DNA of 64,000 nt from Roseateles noduli (GCA_002205125.1 NIOE01000004.1:248001-312000), one strand, 5' to 3'. Numbered from the stretch's first letter, positions 1-9,211 are shown. Translations and numbers: made by a program. Notes: a model not told the origin generated them from the sequence alone.

Positions 1-1053
1 CTGAACGCGCCGGCCAGCCTCAACGCGTTGACCCTGCCGATGGTCGATCTGCTCCAGGCGCAGTTGAACGCGTGGGCTGACGACCCTCAGGTCGCGGGCG
101 TGGTCCTCGACGGCAACAGCGAGAAGGCTTTCTGCGCGGGCGGCGATGTCGTCGGCCTCTACCGCGCGATGCGCGCCGCCGGCCCCGGCAAAGTGCCGCG
201 CGACGCCGCCGAGTTCTTCGAGCGGGAGTACCGCCTCGACCACACGATCCATCGATATCCGAAGCCGCTGCTCGTCTGGGGTCACGGCATCGTCATGGGC
301 GGCGGTATCGGCCTGATGGCGGGCGCGTCGCACCGCGTCGTGACGCCGCGCAGCAAGCTCGCGATGCCGGAGATCACGCTGGGCCTCTATCCGGACGTGG
401 GCGGCAGCTGGTTCCTGTCGCGGCTGCCGGGACGGACGGGCTTGTTCCTCGCGCTCACCGGTGCACCGCTGAACGCCGCCGACGCGCTGTGGGCCGGACT
501 GGCCGATCGTGCCGCGCGCGCTGAAGATCACGGCGCTCTGCTCGAAGGCATCGCGCATGCGCGGTGGGATGGCGAGCAGGCCGTGGACACCGAACGACTC
601 GACGACCTGCTGCGCGCGCTGCCGCCCGCCGAGCTGGCGACTAGCCAGCTCGCGCCGCACCGCGATCGCATCGACGCGCTGATCGGCCCTCACGACACGC
701 TGGCGACGATCGCGCCGCGACTGCGCTCCCTGGCTTGCGAAGGCGACGCCTGGCTGGCCGCCGCTGGGTCGACCTTTCAGAAGGGCTCGCCGACTTCCGC
801 CGCGCTGGCCATCGCCTTGCAGCGTCGCTTGCGGCACGCCTCGCTCGCCGAAGTCCTCCGCCTGGAGTACCAGGCCTCGGTCGGCTGCTGCGTGTTCCCC
901 GACTTCGCCGAAGGCGTGCGCGCGCTGCTGATCGACAAGGACAAGACGCCGCGCTGGCAAGGCGCCGCGCAGGACGAGGGCGGCGACGCGCATCTGGACG
1001 CGCTGCTCGCGCCGCGCTTCGCTGGCGAGCATCCGCTCGCCGATCTGCGCTGA
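1..1053 (+). CDS. 3-hydroxyisobutyryl-CoA hydrolase (5' truncated by window edge)
   Basis: Enoyl-CoA hydratase/isomerase superfamily protein of the ECH_2 (HIBCH-like) type. It would hydrolyse 3-hydroxyisobutyryl-CoA to 3-hydroxyisobutyrate in valine degradation. Visible signatures are the oxyanion-hole region FCAGGDV, then GIVMGGGIGLM and the MPEITLGLYPDVGGSWF segment typical of this subgroup, with an extended C-terminal helical domain. The reading frame is open from base 1, so the true start lies upstream; the first in-window ATG at 40 is inside the fold. The next gene is 3-hydroxyisobutyrate dehydrogenase, which takes the product of this reaction, so the two probably form a valine operon. 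A generic enoyl-CoA hydratase is less likely given this partner. Confidence 0.88.
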   Translation: MNAPASLNALTLPMVDLLQAQLNAWADDPQVAGVVLDGNSEKAFCAGGDVVGLYRAMRAAGPGKVPRDAAEFFEREYRLDHTIHRYPKPLLVWGHGIVMGGGIGLMAGASHRVVTPRSKLAMPEITLGLYPDVGGSWFLSRLPGRTGLFLALTGAPLNAADALWAGLADRAARAEDHGALLEGIAHARWDGEQAVDTERLDDLLRALPPAELATSQLAPHRDRIDALIGPHDTLATIAPRLRSLACEGDAWLAAAGSTFQKGSPTSAALAIALQRRLRHASLAEVLRLEYQASVGCCVFPDFAEGVRALLIDKDKTPRWQGAAQDEGGDAHLDALLAPRFAGEHPLADLR

Positions 1054-1162
1054 GTCTGGTGCATCGACGCCAGCGACCGCAGCCCTCTCATTCACTGCAT
1101 CGATCCGATCGATGACATGGCATCGCCCGCCGCGCATGCCATCAAGACAAGGAGACAGAACC

Positions 1163-2077
1163 ATGAGCAACGCGACGATCGCCGAACGCATCGCCTTCAT
1201 CGGCCTGGGCCACATGGGCGGGCCGATGGCGGCCAACCTCGTGAAGAACGGCTACGCCGTGGCCGCGTTCGATCTGAGCGAGGCGGCCCTCGCGGCCGCG
1301 CGCTCGGCGGGCATCACCGTGGCGCCGTCGGCCGCGGCGGCCGTGGAGGGCGCATCGGTGGTGATCTCCATGCTCCCGGCCAGCAAGCACGTCGAAGCGC
1401 TGTTCCTCGGCGAAGCCGGTCTCGGCGGCCTGCTCACGCGCATCGCCACCGGCGCGCTGGTGATCGACTGCAGCACCATCGCCCCGGCGAGCGCGCAGCG
1501 CGTGGCCGAAGCGGCGCAGGCGCGCGGGCTCGCGATGATCGATGCGCCGGTGTCCGGCGGAACGGCAGGCGCAGCCGCGGGAACGCTGACCTTCATCGTC
1601 GGCGGCGATGCGGTCGCTTTGGAGCGCGCCCGCCCCGTGCTATCCGCGATGGGAAAGAACATCTTCCACATGGGCGCGTCCGGCGCCGGCCAGGTCGCCA
1701 AGCTGTGCAACAACATGGCGCTGGGCGTGATCATGGCCGTGACCGGGGAGGCGCTGGCGCTCGGCGTGTCCCACGGGCTCGATCCGCAGGCGCTGTCCGC
1801 GATGATGGCCGTCAGCACCGGCCGCAGCTGGGCCACCGAGGTCTGCAACCCCTGGCCCGGCGTGAAGCCCGAAGCGCCCGCCTCGCGCGGCTACACGGGC
1901 GGCTTCGGCAGCGACCTGATGCTCAAGGACCTCGGCCTGGCGGTCGAGGCCGCGTTGCAGGTCGGCGCGGCCGTGCCGCTCGGCGAGCTCGCGCGCAACC
2001 TCTACGCGCTCAACAGCCGGGCGGGACGGGGCGGCCTGGACTTCTCCAGCGTCCAGCAGCTGTTGACGAAGCCCTGA
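1163..2077 (+). CDS. mmsB: 3-hydroxyisobutyrate dehydrogenase
   Basis: NAD-dependent beta-hydroxyacid dehydrogenase of 304 aa, the usual family length. It oxidises 3-hydroxyisobutyrate to methylmalonate semialdehyde in valine catabolism. The N-terminus carries the Rossmann motif FIGLGHMGGPMA. The substrate-binding segment DAPVSGGTAGAAAGTL and the catalytic lysine region GAGQVAKLCNN are both present. ATG 1163 is preferred over an upstream in-frame start at 1112 because AAGGAGA sits about ten bases ahead of it and the Rossmann strand begins soon after. It follows the acyl-CoA hydrolase by 109 bp on the same strand and converges on the histidine kinase gene. Confidence 0.93.
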   Translation: MSNATIAERIAFIGLGHMGGPMAANLVKNGYAVAAFDLSEAALAAARSAGITVAPSAAAAVEGASVVISMLPASKHVEALFLGEAGLGGLLTRIATGALVIDCSTIAPASAQRVAEAAQARGLAMIDAPVSGGTAGAAAGTLTFIVGGDAVALERARPVLSAMGKNIFHMGASGAGQVAKLCNNMALGVIMAVTGEALALGVSHGLDPQALSAMMAVSTGRSWATEVCNPWPGVKPEAPASRGYTGGFGSDLMLKDLGLAVEAALQVGAAVPLGELARNLYALNSRAGRGGLDFSSVQQLLTKP

Positions 2078-2096
2078 GCGCGGGCGCCGCGCCGTC

Positions 2097-4388
2097 TCAC
2101 TCAGCCCTGAGCTCGGCAGACTTCGTCGCCGCGGAGGCGGTGGACGCCTGCGAGGCGCGCGCGGCGATCAGCGCCAGGCTCGTGAAGTCCACCGGCTTCG
2201 TCAGATGCGCATCGAAGCCGGCGGCCGTCGCGCGGCGCTGGTCTTCCTCCTGGCCCCAGCCGGTCAGCGCCACGATCTGCACGCCGTGGCCGACCTCTTC
2301 GCGCACGTTCCGGCACGCCTGATAGCCGTCTATCCCTGGCAGGCCGATGTCCAGCAGGACGAGGCCGGGCTCGAAGGTCCGGACCTCGTCGACGATGCGC
2401 GTGGCGTCGTAGGCCACGCGGACCTCGCCGCCGCACATCGACAGCAGCATGGCGACGCCGTCGGCGGCGTCCTGGTTGTCGTCGACCACCAGCACGCGCA
2501 GTCCCGCGAGATCCGCATCGCCGTCGTCGCGCACGGGCGCCGTCGCGACGGCGACGGGCGTTCCCACGGGCAGCCGGATGACGAATTCGCTGCCGTGGCC
2601 GGCGCCGGGGCTGCTCGCCTCGATCGAGCCGCCGTGCAGCGCCATCAGGCTGCGCGACAGCGCCAGGCCGATCCCCATCCCGCCGTGCCGCGAGCTGTCC
2701 GATCGGGCCTGCGTGAACAGGTCGAAGATGTTGGGCAGCACGTCGGCGGCGATGCCGACGCCGGAGTCGCTGATGTGGAGCACCTGCTCCAGTCCCTCGC
2801 CGGAGGCGGCCGGCCCGACCGTCGCGCGGAGGGTGATGCGGCCGTCCGCGGCGGTGAACTTCACCGCGTTGTGCAGCACGTTCGAGATCACCTGCGACAG
2901 CCGCGTCGGGTCGACGTCGAGCAGCCGCTCGGGATCGTCGAGGTCGACGACGAGATCGATGCCGCCGGCGACGATCTGGCTGCGATGCGCCTCCAGCGCG
3001 CTCTCGACGAGCGATCGCAGGCTCACCCATTCGCGCTTGAGCTGCACCTTGCCCGACCGGATCCGCGACACGTCCAGCAGGTCGTCGATCAGATGGACGA
3101 CCTGGGCGATCTGCCGTTCCATCATCGGCCGCACGCGCTCGATCAGCTTGACGTCGCCGTTGGCGCGCTTGAGCACCTCGATGCCGCTGCGGATGGGCGC
3201 GAGCGGATTGCGCAGCTCGTGCGCGAGCACGGCGATGAACTCGTCCTTGCGGCGCGCTTCCTCGTGCAGCTCGTGCTCGCGCGCCACCAGCGCTTCCTGC
3301 ACCTGGTTGCGCTCGATCAGGTCGGCGGCCTGCCGGCCCAGCAGGTCCAGGAAACGCAGCTCGCGTTCGCTGAGCTCACGCGGCTCGGCCCAATGCGTGG
3401 AGAACATCCCGATCGGACGGCCCGAGCGGCTGAGCAGCGGCGTGGACTGGGCGCAGCGCACGCCGTCGCCGAGATGGAGGCGGTTGGAGCCGTCCAGGTC
3501 CGGATCGTCCGGATCGTCGAAACGCACGTAGGTCCGCTGTCCCGCGGCGAGCGCCCGGCCGCAGGGCGAGCCCGACGACGCGTCGACCACCGCGAAGTGC
3601 GCCGTGACCTCGGGGCTGAAGCCGCGCGAGGCGAGGAAGGTCAAGGTGCCGGTCTGCTCGTCGAGCAGCTGGATCGTGCCGGCGTTGCCGTCGATGATCT
3701 CGATGGCCGCCTCGAGGATCTCGCCGAACAGCGTCGAGCCGCCGTCGGTGCCGATGAGCCGTGCGGCGACGTCGCGCAGGCGGCGCGTGTCGTTGAGCTC
3801 GCGGGTGATGACGCGCTCCACCTGCTCGCGCTCGGAGAGCAGGGCGGTGATGCGCTGGTTCTCCCATTCAAGCAGCTCGCGGGCGTCGGCCGCGGCGGCC
3901 AGCGCGGCCAGGCGCTGCTCTTCCAGATCCTGGGCGTCCAGCTGGGTGCCGACCAGCTTGGCGAAAAGCTCCAGCGTCTGCTGCAGCACCGGGTCGTCGA
4001 GCTTCGCGGGCTGCGGATCGATCGCGCACAGCGTGCCGAAGAACGAGCCGTCCGCGCGGAAGATCGGGATCGAGACGTAGCTCTCGAAGCCGTATTGCTT
4101 GGGCGTGTGGTGGTGGCGGAAGTGTTCGTGTTCGCTGGCGCTGCCGAAGATCACGGGCCGGCCGTGCTGGCGGATCTCGTTGCAGATCGTCGAGACCAGC
4201 TCCAGTTCGTCGCCCGGCCTGAGTCCGAAGGCGATCTCGTCGCGCACGGCGCAGGCGGTCCAGGAGGTGTCGGTCACGCGGGCGACGGCGGTGAAACGCA
4301 TCCCGGTCAGACGCGCGGTGGCGTCCAGGATGGTCGGCACCACGGCCATGCGGCCGATCGCGTCGATGTACTGCTGTTGCGTGCCCAT
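2097..4388 (-). CDS. Hybrid sensor histidine kinase/response regulator (GAF-GAF-HisKA-HATPase-REC)
   Basis: A 763-aa cytoplasmic hybrid kinase with no membrane segments. Domain order: GAF about residues 15-150, coiled-coil linker about 155-205, second GAF about 210-360, HisKA with phospho-acceptor His390 (motif FIAVLAHELRNPLAP), HATPase_c about 455-608 (N box near Asn503/507, G1 DSGVGIA at 541-547, G2 HGGMGIGLALS), and a C-terminal receiver about 630-750 with acidic pair Asp636/637 and phospho-acceptor Asp680 (LVLLDIGLPGIDGYQ). It probably senses a soluble or redox/light signal through the GAF domains and relays phosphate internally. No cognate regulator gene is adjacent. The stop lies 19 bp from mmsB, convergent. 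The ligand is not predictable from sequence. Confidence 0.93.
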   Translation of the reverse strand: MGTQQQYIDAIGRMAVVPTILDATARLTGMRFTAVARVTDTSWTACAVRDEIAFGLRPGDELELVSTICNEIRQHGRPVIFGSASEHEHFRHHHTPKQYGFESYVSIPIFRADGSFFGTLCAIDPQPAKLDDPVLQQTLELFAKLVGTQLDAQDLEEQRLAALAAAADARELLEWENQRITALLSEREQVERVITRELNDTRRLRDVAARLIGTDGGSTLFGEILEAAIEIIDGNAGTIQLLDEQTGTLTFLASRGFSPEVTAHFAVVDASSGSPCGRALAAGQRTYVRFDDPDDPDLDGSNRLHLGDGVRCAQSTPLLSRSGRPIGMFSTHWAEPRELSERELRFLDLLGRQAADLIERNQVQEALVAREHELHEEARRKDEFIAVLAHELRNPLAPIRSGIEVLKRANGDVKLIERVRPMMERQIAQVVHLIDDLLDVSRIRSGKVQLKREWVSLRSLVESALEAHRSQIVAGGIDLVVDLDDPERLLDVDPTRLSQVISNVLHNAVKFTAADGRITLRATVGPAASGEGLEQVLHISDSGVGIAADVLPNIFDLFTQARSDSSRHGGMGIGLALSRSLMALHGGSIEASSPGAGHGSEFVIRLPVGTPVAVATAPVRDDGDADLAGLRVLVVDDNQDAADGVAMLLSMCGGEVRVAYDATRIVDEVRTFEPGLVLLDIGLPGIDGYQACRNVREEVGHGVQIVALTGWGQEEDQRRATAAGFDAHLTKPVDFTSLALIAARASQASTASAATKSAELRAE

Positions 4389-4601
4389 CGGCGAATGTTA
4401 GCGCTGTCGCCCGGTCTGCTCCCCGCGGGGGCGAATCCGGGTAAGCACGGAGAGGCCGGATCGGGCGGGGCGGCCGGCGTCCGGATCTTCAAATGGCGAT
4501 TGAAAGAGAACCGGTTGCGGGACGCCTTATCAACGCTGGCCAGCAGACCTACATTGCCTTTTCGTTCCGCTCACATCCCCCTCACGTCCGAAGGCAGCTC
4601 C

Positions 4602-5042
4602 ATGTCTCCCCACGCATCCCTCACCCACACCACGGCGTCGATCTCCCGCGACAAGGCCCAGGAACTCCTGCTGGCCGCGCGCAGGGCCGCGGACGACATC
4701 GGCTTTCAGGCTGCCATCGCCATCACCGATGGCGGCGGGCATCTGAGCGCGTTCGAGCGCGCCGACGCCGCTCCGTTCCTCACCGTCGGCGTGGCCATCG
4801 ACAAGGCCTACACGGCTACCTCCTTCGGGCTCAGTACCGACGTCTGGAACCACGTCGTGGCGCAGCCGGCCACCGCACCCCTGGCGAATCATCCCCGCGT
4901 GATGGCCGTCGGCGGCGGCGTTCCCATCGTGGCGGGCGGTCGGGTCGTTGGTGGCATCGGCATCTCAGGCGGAACGGCTCAACAGGACCACGACGCCGCC
5001 GTCGTCGCGCTGCGCGGACTTGGTTTCGAGGTGGCCCCATGA
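4602..5042 (+). CDS. GlcG/HbpS-family (DUF336) protein
   Basis: A 146-aa protein of the GlcG/HbpS family, which includes haem-binding and cobalamin-related small proteins of mostly unclear function. Recognisable blocks are AIAITDGGGHLSAFERAD, the segment VGVAIDKAYTATSFG and a C-terminal GGIGISGGTAQQDHDAA, all conserved in the family. ATG 4602 was taken because the family N-terminus (a first helix, then AQELLLAARRAADD) follows directly. It overlaps the next gene by 4 bp (ATGA), so the two are co-translated. No signal peptide is evident. Role unknown. Confidence 0.85.
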   Translation: MSPHASLTHTTASISRDKAQELLLAARRAADDIGFQAAIAITDGGGHLSAFERADAAPFLTVGVAIDKAYTATSFGLSTDVWNHVVAQPATAPLANHPRVMAVGGGVPIVAGGRVVGGIGISGGTAQQDHDAAVVALRGLGFEVAP

Positions 5043-5353
5043 GCGCCGCCGCGACGAAGCCGGCGTACATCGTCTTCATCAAGGAAGCGACGCTCGACGC
5101 CGATGAGATGGCGAAGTACGGCGCCGCCGTCGGCGCGACCTTCGAAGGACACGATGCCCAGGTGCTCGCCGCCTATGACGCGCACGAGGTCGTCGAGGGC
5201 GCGCCGATGGAAGGCGTGGTGCTGCTCAGCTTCCCGTCGCTGGAAGCGGCACGGGCCTGGTATTTCAGTCCGGCCTACCAGGCTGCCGCGCAGCATCGCT
5301 TCCGCGGCGCCAAGTACCGCGCCGTCATCACTGAAGGTCGCGTGATCGGCTGA
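5039..5353 (+). CDS. DUF1330 family protein
   Basis: A 104-aa ferredoxin-fold-like protein of the DUF1330 type. Typical features are PAYIVFIKEATLDADEMAKYG near the start, a central VVEGAPMEGVVLLSFPS strand and the WYFSPAYQ segment. The biochemical role of the family is not established. Its ATG overlaps the stop of the GlcG-like gene (ATGA at 5039-5042), so it is the second gene of a two-gene operon. The stop is followed at once by an octamer repeat tract leading into a convergent LysR gene. Confidence 0.85.
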   Translation: MSAAATKPAYIVFIKEATLDADEMAKYGAAVGATFEGHDAQVLAAYDAHEVVEGAPMEGVVLLSFPSLEAARAWYFSPAYQAAAQHRFRGAKYRAVITEGRVIG

Positions 5354-5355
5354 AG

Positions 5356-5419
5356 CCGATCCACCGATCCACCGATCAGTCGATCAGCCGACCAGCCGAC
5401 CAGCCGACCAGCCGGTCAG
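5356..5419. repeat. Eight consecutive degenerate octamers
   Basis: Eight head-to-tail 8-bp units, beginning CCGATCCA twice, then CCGATCAG, TCGATCAG, three copies of CCGACCAG and CCGGTCAG. The tract fills the gap between two convergent genes and its last unit reaches into the stop codon of the LysR gene. It is a simple-sequence tract prone to slippage. It contains no obvious terminator hairpin. Confidence 0.9.
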
Positions 5420-6297
5420 GTCGCCGCGCTCATGTGCTCGATGAAGGCCTTCACCTTCGGCGGCACACGCGCCCCGGCGGCGTACAGCAGGTAGGCCGCG
5501 CGCTCGTAGGTGCCGGCGGGCGACCACGCATCGAGGACGCGCACCAGCCGCCCGGCGTCCAACCCCGCCTGCGCGGAGAACAGCGGCAGCAGCGCGATGC
5601 CCGCGCCTTGCTCAGCCGCGGCGGCGAGCGCGAGGCTGTTGCCGATCGCCTGTCGCGGCGCGATGGCGACGGTCATCTGCTCGTCGCCGCGCTTCAGCGG
5701 CCAGTTGGCGTCGAACGCGCCGAAGCCCAGGTGGATGCAGCGATGTCGTGTCAGCATCTCGGGCCGCTCCGGCGCGCCGTGCGCCGCGAGATATGCCGGG
5801 GAGGCCACCAGCACATAGGGCGTGTCGAAGAGCTTGCGTGCGACCAGGTCCTGCGGCGGCTGCGCCGTGATGCGCAGCGCGACGTCGACACGTTCGGCGA
5901 CGATGTCCACGGGGCGGTCGTTCAACGAGAGTTGGAGATCGACGTCCGGATACGCGGCGGCGAAGGCGGCGAGGCGCGGGGCCAGCCACAGCTGCCCCAG
6001 CACCACAGGCGCCGATACGCGCAGCACGCCGGACGGCCGGGCGCCGTAGCGCGCGGCGAGCGCGTGCACGTTGCCCGCGGCGTCGCGGATGGATGCGCAT
6101 TCGCGCAGCACCTGCTCGCCGAGCTCGGTGAGCGCCATCGAACGCGGTCCGCGGATCAGCAGCTTGGCCGACAGCGCGCGCTCCAGCCGCGCCACGCTGC
6201 GACTCATCGACGACGGCTCCACGCCCAGCGCCCGCGCGGCCTGCGAGAAGCCGCCGTGCTCGACGACGTGCCAGAAGGCCACCATCTCGTCGAGCAT
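5416..6297 (-). CDS. LysR family transcriptional regulator
   Basis: A 293-aa LysR-type regulator. The N-terminal winged helix covers about residues 1-60 (AFWHVVEHGGFSQAARALGVEPSS... RLERAL), followed by a linker helix and a LysR substrate-binding domain from about residue 88. ATG 6297 places the HTH at the expected distance from the N-terminus; an in-frame GTG further upstream is possible. The pirin gene lies upstream on the same strand with a 167-bp gap, which makes it a plausible but unproven target. The effector is unknown. The C-terminal segment RAAYLLYAAGARVPPKVKAFIEHM is typical of the CrgA/DmlR-like subgroup. Confidence 0.9.
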   Translation of the reverse strand: MLDEMVAFWHVVEHGGFSQAARALGVEPSSMSRSVARLERALSAKLLIRGPRSMALTELGEQVLRECASIRDAAGNVHALAARYGARPSGVLRVSAPVVLGQLWLAPRLAAFAAAYPDVDLQLSLNDRPVDIVAERVDVALRITAQPPQDLVARKLFDTPYVLVASPAYLAAHGAPERPEMLTRHRCIHLGFGAFDANWPLKRGDEQMTVAIAPRQAIGNSLALAAAAEQGAGIALLPLFSAQAGLDAGRLVRVLDAWSPAGTYERAAYLLYAAGARVPPKVKAFIEHMSAAT

Positions 6298-6464
6298 CAA
6301 CGCGGTGCGGTCGCCGCGGCGGCTGCTGTCGTTGTCGGGCGGGGTCGTGGTCACTCGCGTGGCGCTCCAGGAGGGGCGCTCATGATAGGTGCCTCGGCGC
6401 CGGCAGCCGCATCGGCCCCGCGCGTCGGCGTCCGGGTCGACGCCGGCACCAGGCCTCCTGTCGT

Positions 6465-7349
6465 TCAGCGCTCCAGCGGCAACTCGCCGAAGCGCCCGTC
6501 GGCGTAGTCGATCAGCACCTTGCGCACGTCCTCCATCGTCGACATCACGACGGGCCCGTGCTTGACGAAGGTTTCCCCGATCGGCCTCGCGGCCAGCAGC
6601 ACCGCATGCGTGTCGACGCCGGCCTCCAGGCGGACGATGCCTTCCTCGCCGGCGCGTACCGTGGTCGCGCGACCTTCCGGAAGGACCCGCGCCTGATCCC
6701 GCGCATGCAAGGTCGCCGCGCCCGAGACGACGTAGATCCATGCCTGCTCGTCCGACGACAGCGGATGGGAGAAGGTGCCGCCGGGCGACAGCGCGATGTC
6801 GAGCAGCGTGAAGGGCTCCGGCGTGCCCGTCGGGCCGACGACGTCGCCGGACCGGCCCAGCACGACCCGCACGCGATGGCCGTCGTGCTCGATCACCGGG
6901 ATGTCCTCCGCACGCACCAGCAGCGAATGCGCTGGCCCATGCTTCAGCCGTCGCGGCAGGTTCACGAAGATCTGCAGCGCATGCGTGCGCGCGCCGGGCT
7001 CGGGCACTTCCTCGTGCGCCGCGCCGCCCGCGGCGGCCAGCCAGTACAGGTCGCCGGCGCGCAGCGTGAAGCGCTTGCCGAGCGTGTCGCGGTTGAAGAA
7101 GCCGCCGGTGGCGTCCTCGAACATCATGGTCACCGCCGAGATCCCTGCGTGCGGATGCGGCGCGAAGGTCGGTCCGGTCATCACGAAGTGGTCGACCATC
7201 AACAGCGGGTCCATCCGGCCGCGGAACATCTCTTCCGAGAAATGGCGCGCCGTGAAGTTGCGGCCGATGGCGTGCGGGCTGCCGGTGATCGTGTCGCCGA
7301 CGCGGTCGGCAGCGACCTCCGCGGTCGCGAGGGTGTCGGTGGGGTCCAT
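6465..7349 (-). CDS. Pirin family protein
   Basis: A 294-aa bicupin of the pirin family. Some members are quercetin 2,3-dioxygenases and others act as redox-sensing co-regulators. The N-terminal cupin holds the metal-binding motif PHPHAGISAVTMMFE, and a further ligand is expected near AAGGAAHEEVPEPG. The C-terminal pirin_C part starts around FTLLDIALSPGG. ATG 7349 gives a full-length protein. It lies between two LysR genes on the same strand, with 110 bp to the upstream one, so regulation by a LysR protein is likely. The substrate cannot be told from sequence. Confidence 0.9.
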   Translation of the reverse strand: MDPTDTLATAEVAADRVGDTITGSPHAIGRNFTARHFSEEMFRGRMDPLLMVDHFVMTGPTFAPHPHAGISAVTMMFEDATGGFFNRDTLGKRFTLRAGDLYWLAAAGGAAHEEVPEPGARTHALQIFVNLPRRLKHGPAHSLLVRAEDIPVIEHDGHRVRVVLGRSGDVVGPTGTPEPFTLLDIALSPGGTFSHPLSSDEQAWIYVVSGAATLHARDQARVLPEGRATTVRAGEEGIVRLEAGVDTHAVLLAARPIGETFVKHGPVVMSTMEDVRKVLIDYADGRFGELPLER

Positions 7350-7458
7350 GGGTGTGCTCCAGCGGACGCGCGAGTCGCGTCCTCGGGGAAATTCTGGAGT
7401 CCGGACCGCGCCGGGAGAAGCCGTCGGAACGGGATGCTGCTTCCAACCGGATGGACGA

Positions 7459-8373
7459 TCAATCCAATCGCACCGCCTCCGGGAACGCGTCGGCGATGTG
7501 CTCGATGAATGCGCGCGTGGCGGCGGTCATGCCGCGGCGGCTGGGCATCAGCACGGTGATCGTGGCGTCCGCCGCGATCCAGTCCGGCAGTACGCGCTGC
7601 AGCAGGCCCGCGCGCACGTCGTCACGGCACACGTAGGCGGGCAGGGCGACGATGCCCAGGCCGGACGCCGCCGCCTGCTTCAGCGTCACCATGCACGAGC
7701 CCAGGATCCGCGGCCGGATGCCCACCTGCACCACCTGCTCGGGATCGTCCGCGCGGCGCAGCCGCCAAGACGGCGTGACGCTGTCGCGCTTCATGAACAG
7801 GCTGGCGCAGCCGCTCAGGTCGTCGGGCGTCTCCGGTGTGCCTACCGTCTTCAGATACCCCGGCGATGCGAACAGGTGCCACGGTGCCTCCGCCAGCGGA
7901 CGCTGCACCATCGTCGAATCCGGCAGGGCGCCCGAGTACGCGCGGATCGCGAAGTCGAAGCGGTCCGCCACGATGTCCACGTTGTTGTCGCCCGCGTGCT
8001 GGACGATCTCCACCTTCGGGTGCTTCTCCAGGAAGCTGGACACCATGCGCGCCATCGCGAACTGCGCGGTCGCCGTCGCCACCGTGTAGCGCACCGTCCC
8101 GGCGGGTTCCTTCGAAAGGCTGCGCATCGCCAGTTCCGCCTCGTCCGCGCGGGCCAGCGTGGCCACGGCGTGGCTGTAGAACTCCATGCCGCTTTCGGTG
8201 AGCGACACCTGCCGCGAGGTCCGCGCGAACAGCGTGACGCCGAGCTCGCGCTCCAGCTGCTGGATGCGGTAGCTGATCGTCGACACGGGCCGCTCCAGCG
8301 CGCGCGCCGCGGCGGACAGACCGCCGCGGTCGGCCACTTCCACGAAGTATCTGAAATCGTTGAGATCGAGCAT
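7459..8373 (-). CDS. LysR family transcriptional regulator
   Basis: A 304-aa LysR-type regulator with an N-terminal winged HTH (MLDLNDFRYFVEVADRGG onward, then AAARALERPVSTISYRIQQLE) and a substrate-binding domain. ATG 8373 is supported by an AGAGGA ribosome site about eight bases upstream and by family N-terminal length. It is divergent from the cysteine hydrolase/GMC/esterase operon across a 223-bp gap that contains a dyad, the normal arrangement for a LysR activator and its target. The pirin gene lies downstream on the same strand. Confidence 0.9.
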   Translation of the reverse strand: MLDLNDFRYFVEVADRGGLSAAARALERPVSTISYRIQQLERELGVTLFARTSRQVSLTESGMEFYSHAVATLARADEAELAMRSLSKEPAGTVRYTVATATAQFAMARMVSSFLEKHPKVEIVQHAGDNNVDIVADRFDFAIRAYSGALPDSTMVQRPLAEAPWHLFASPGYLKTVGTPETPDDLSGCASLFMKRDSVTPSWRLRRADDPEQVVQVGIRPRILGSCMVTLKQAAASGLGIVALPAYVCRDDVRAGLLQRVLPDWIAADATITVLMPSRRGMTAATRAFIEHIADAFPEAVRLD

Positions 8374-8437
8374 GGGCGTCCTCTTGGGCGGGATTGTGGC
8401 GTCGTTTGAGCCGCCGATCCGCGCCCTTCTTCCGACC

Positions 8438-8458
8438 CGTTGGAAGGTCGATTCAACG
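8438..8458. promoter_or_regulatory. Candidate LysR operator (CGTTG-N11-CAACG)
   Basis: A perfect 5-bp inverted repeat with an 11-bp spacer sits in the divergent region between the LysR gene and the cysteine hydrolase operon. The shape and position suit a LysR recognition site, but a dyad this short can occur by chance. Confidence 0.35.
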
Positions 8459-8596
8459 CAGCCCCGTTGATCCACCGGGGGCCGTCGGATGGAATGAGTT
8501 CACTCCGGCAGCACAGCGCCAGGCCCCTCGGGATCCACCCGGGGACCGCCCGAAGCGGCGACCGATCCGGAGTCCTTCAACCCTCAAGGAACCACC

Positions 8597-9211
8597 ATGA
8601 AGACCAAGCGCACCCGCATGAATCGCGATAACACCGCCGTCCTGCTGATCGACCATCAGGTGGGCCTGCTCACCGGCGTGCGCGACATGACCGTCAGCGA
8701 GCTGAAGCACAACGTCGTCGGCCTGGCCAAGGCGGCCCAGGTGCTGGGCCTGCCGGTGGTGGCGATCACCACGGCGCGCGACAGCATGTGGGGCCCGACG
8801 ACGCCCGAGCTCAAGGAGGCGCTGGGCGGCGGCGAGATCATGGACCGCTCCACCGTGAACGCCTGGGACTTCGCGCCCTTCGTCGATGCGGTCAAGGCCA
8901 CCGGCCGCGACCACCTGATCATCGCGGGCCTGTCCTTCGAGGTCTGCGCCTCGCTGCCGGCGATCTCCGCGCAGGAGGAGGGTTTCGAACCCGTCATCGC
9001 CCTCGACGCCTGCGGCACGTTCTATCCGGCCAAGCGCGAAGCCGGCGTCGCCCGACTGACGGCGCTGGGCATCGAGGTCTCCGACTACGCGACGCTGATG
9101 GTCGAGATCATGGCCGACAACGCCGACCCCAAAGCGCTGGAGGTCTACGCCGCGCTGGACATGTCGTTCGCCACGCTCATGGGTCAGGTCGCCGGAGCGC
9201 TGAAGCAATGA
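8597..9211 (+). CDS. Isochorismatase-like cysteine hydrolase (YcaC type)
   Basis: A 204-aa hydrolase of the isochorismatase-like cysteine hydrolase family, closest in motifs to YcaC-type enzymes. Asp19 (VLLIDHQVG) and nucleophile Cys117 (AGLSFEVCASLPA) are visible, with the VNAWDFAPFVDAVKATG segment between them. The family hydrolyses small amide or ester-like substrates; the actual substrate is unknown. ATG 8597 has AAGGA upstream; an in-frame ATG at 8618 would remove only seven residues. It is the first gene of three linked by 4-bp overlaps, opposite a LysR gene. Confidence 0.88.
   Translation: MKTKRTRMNRDNTAVLLIDHQVGLLTGVRDMTVSELKHNVVGLAKAAQVLGLPVVAITTARDSMWGPTTPELKEALGGGEIMDRSTVNAWDFAPFVDAVKATGRDHLIIAGLSFEVCASLPAISAQEEGFEPVIALDACGTFYPAKREAGVARLTALGIEVSDYATLMVEIMADNADPKALEVYAALDMSFATLMGQVAGALKQ

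Noticed and set aside
2205-5042. A 945-codon frame opposite the hybrid histidine kinase
   Set aside because: It is antisense to a clear GAF/HisKA/REC protein, and only its last 146 codons (from 4602) encode a real protein, the GlcG-like gene.
5416-7446. A 676-codon frame that appears to fuse pirin-region DNA with a LysR protein
   Set aside because: The upstream part is an Arg/His-rich shadow of the pirin gene in another frame. Only the 293-aa LysR part is real.
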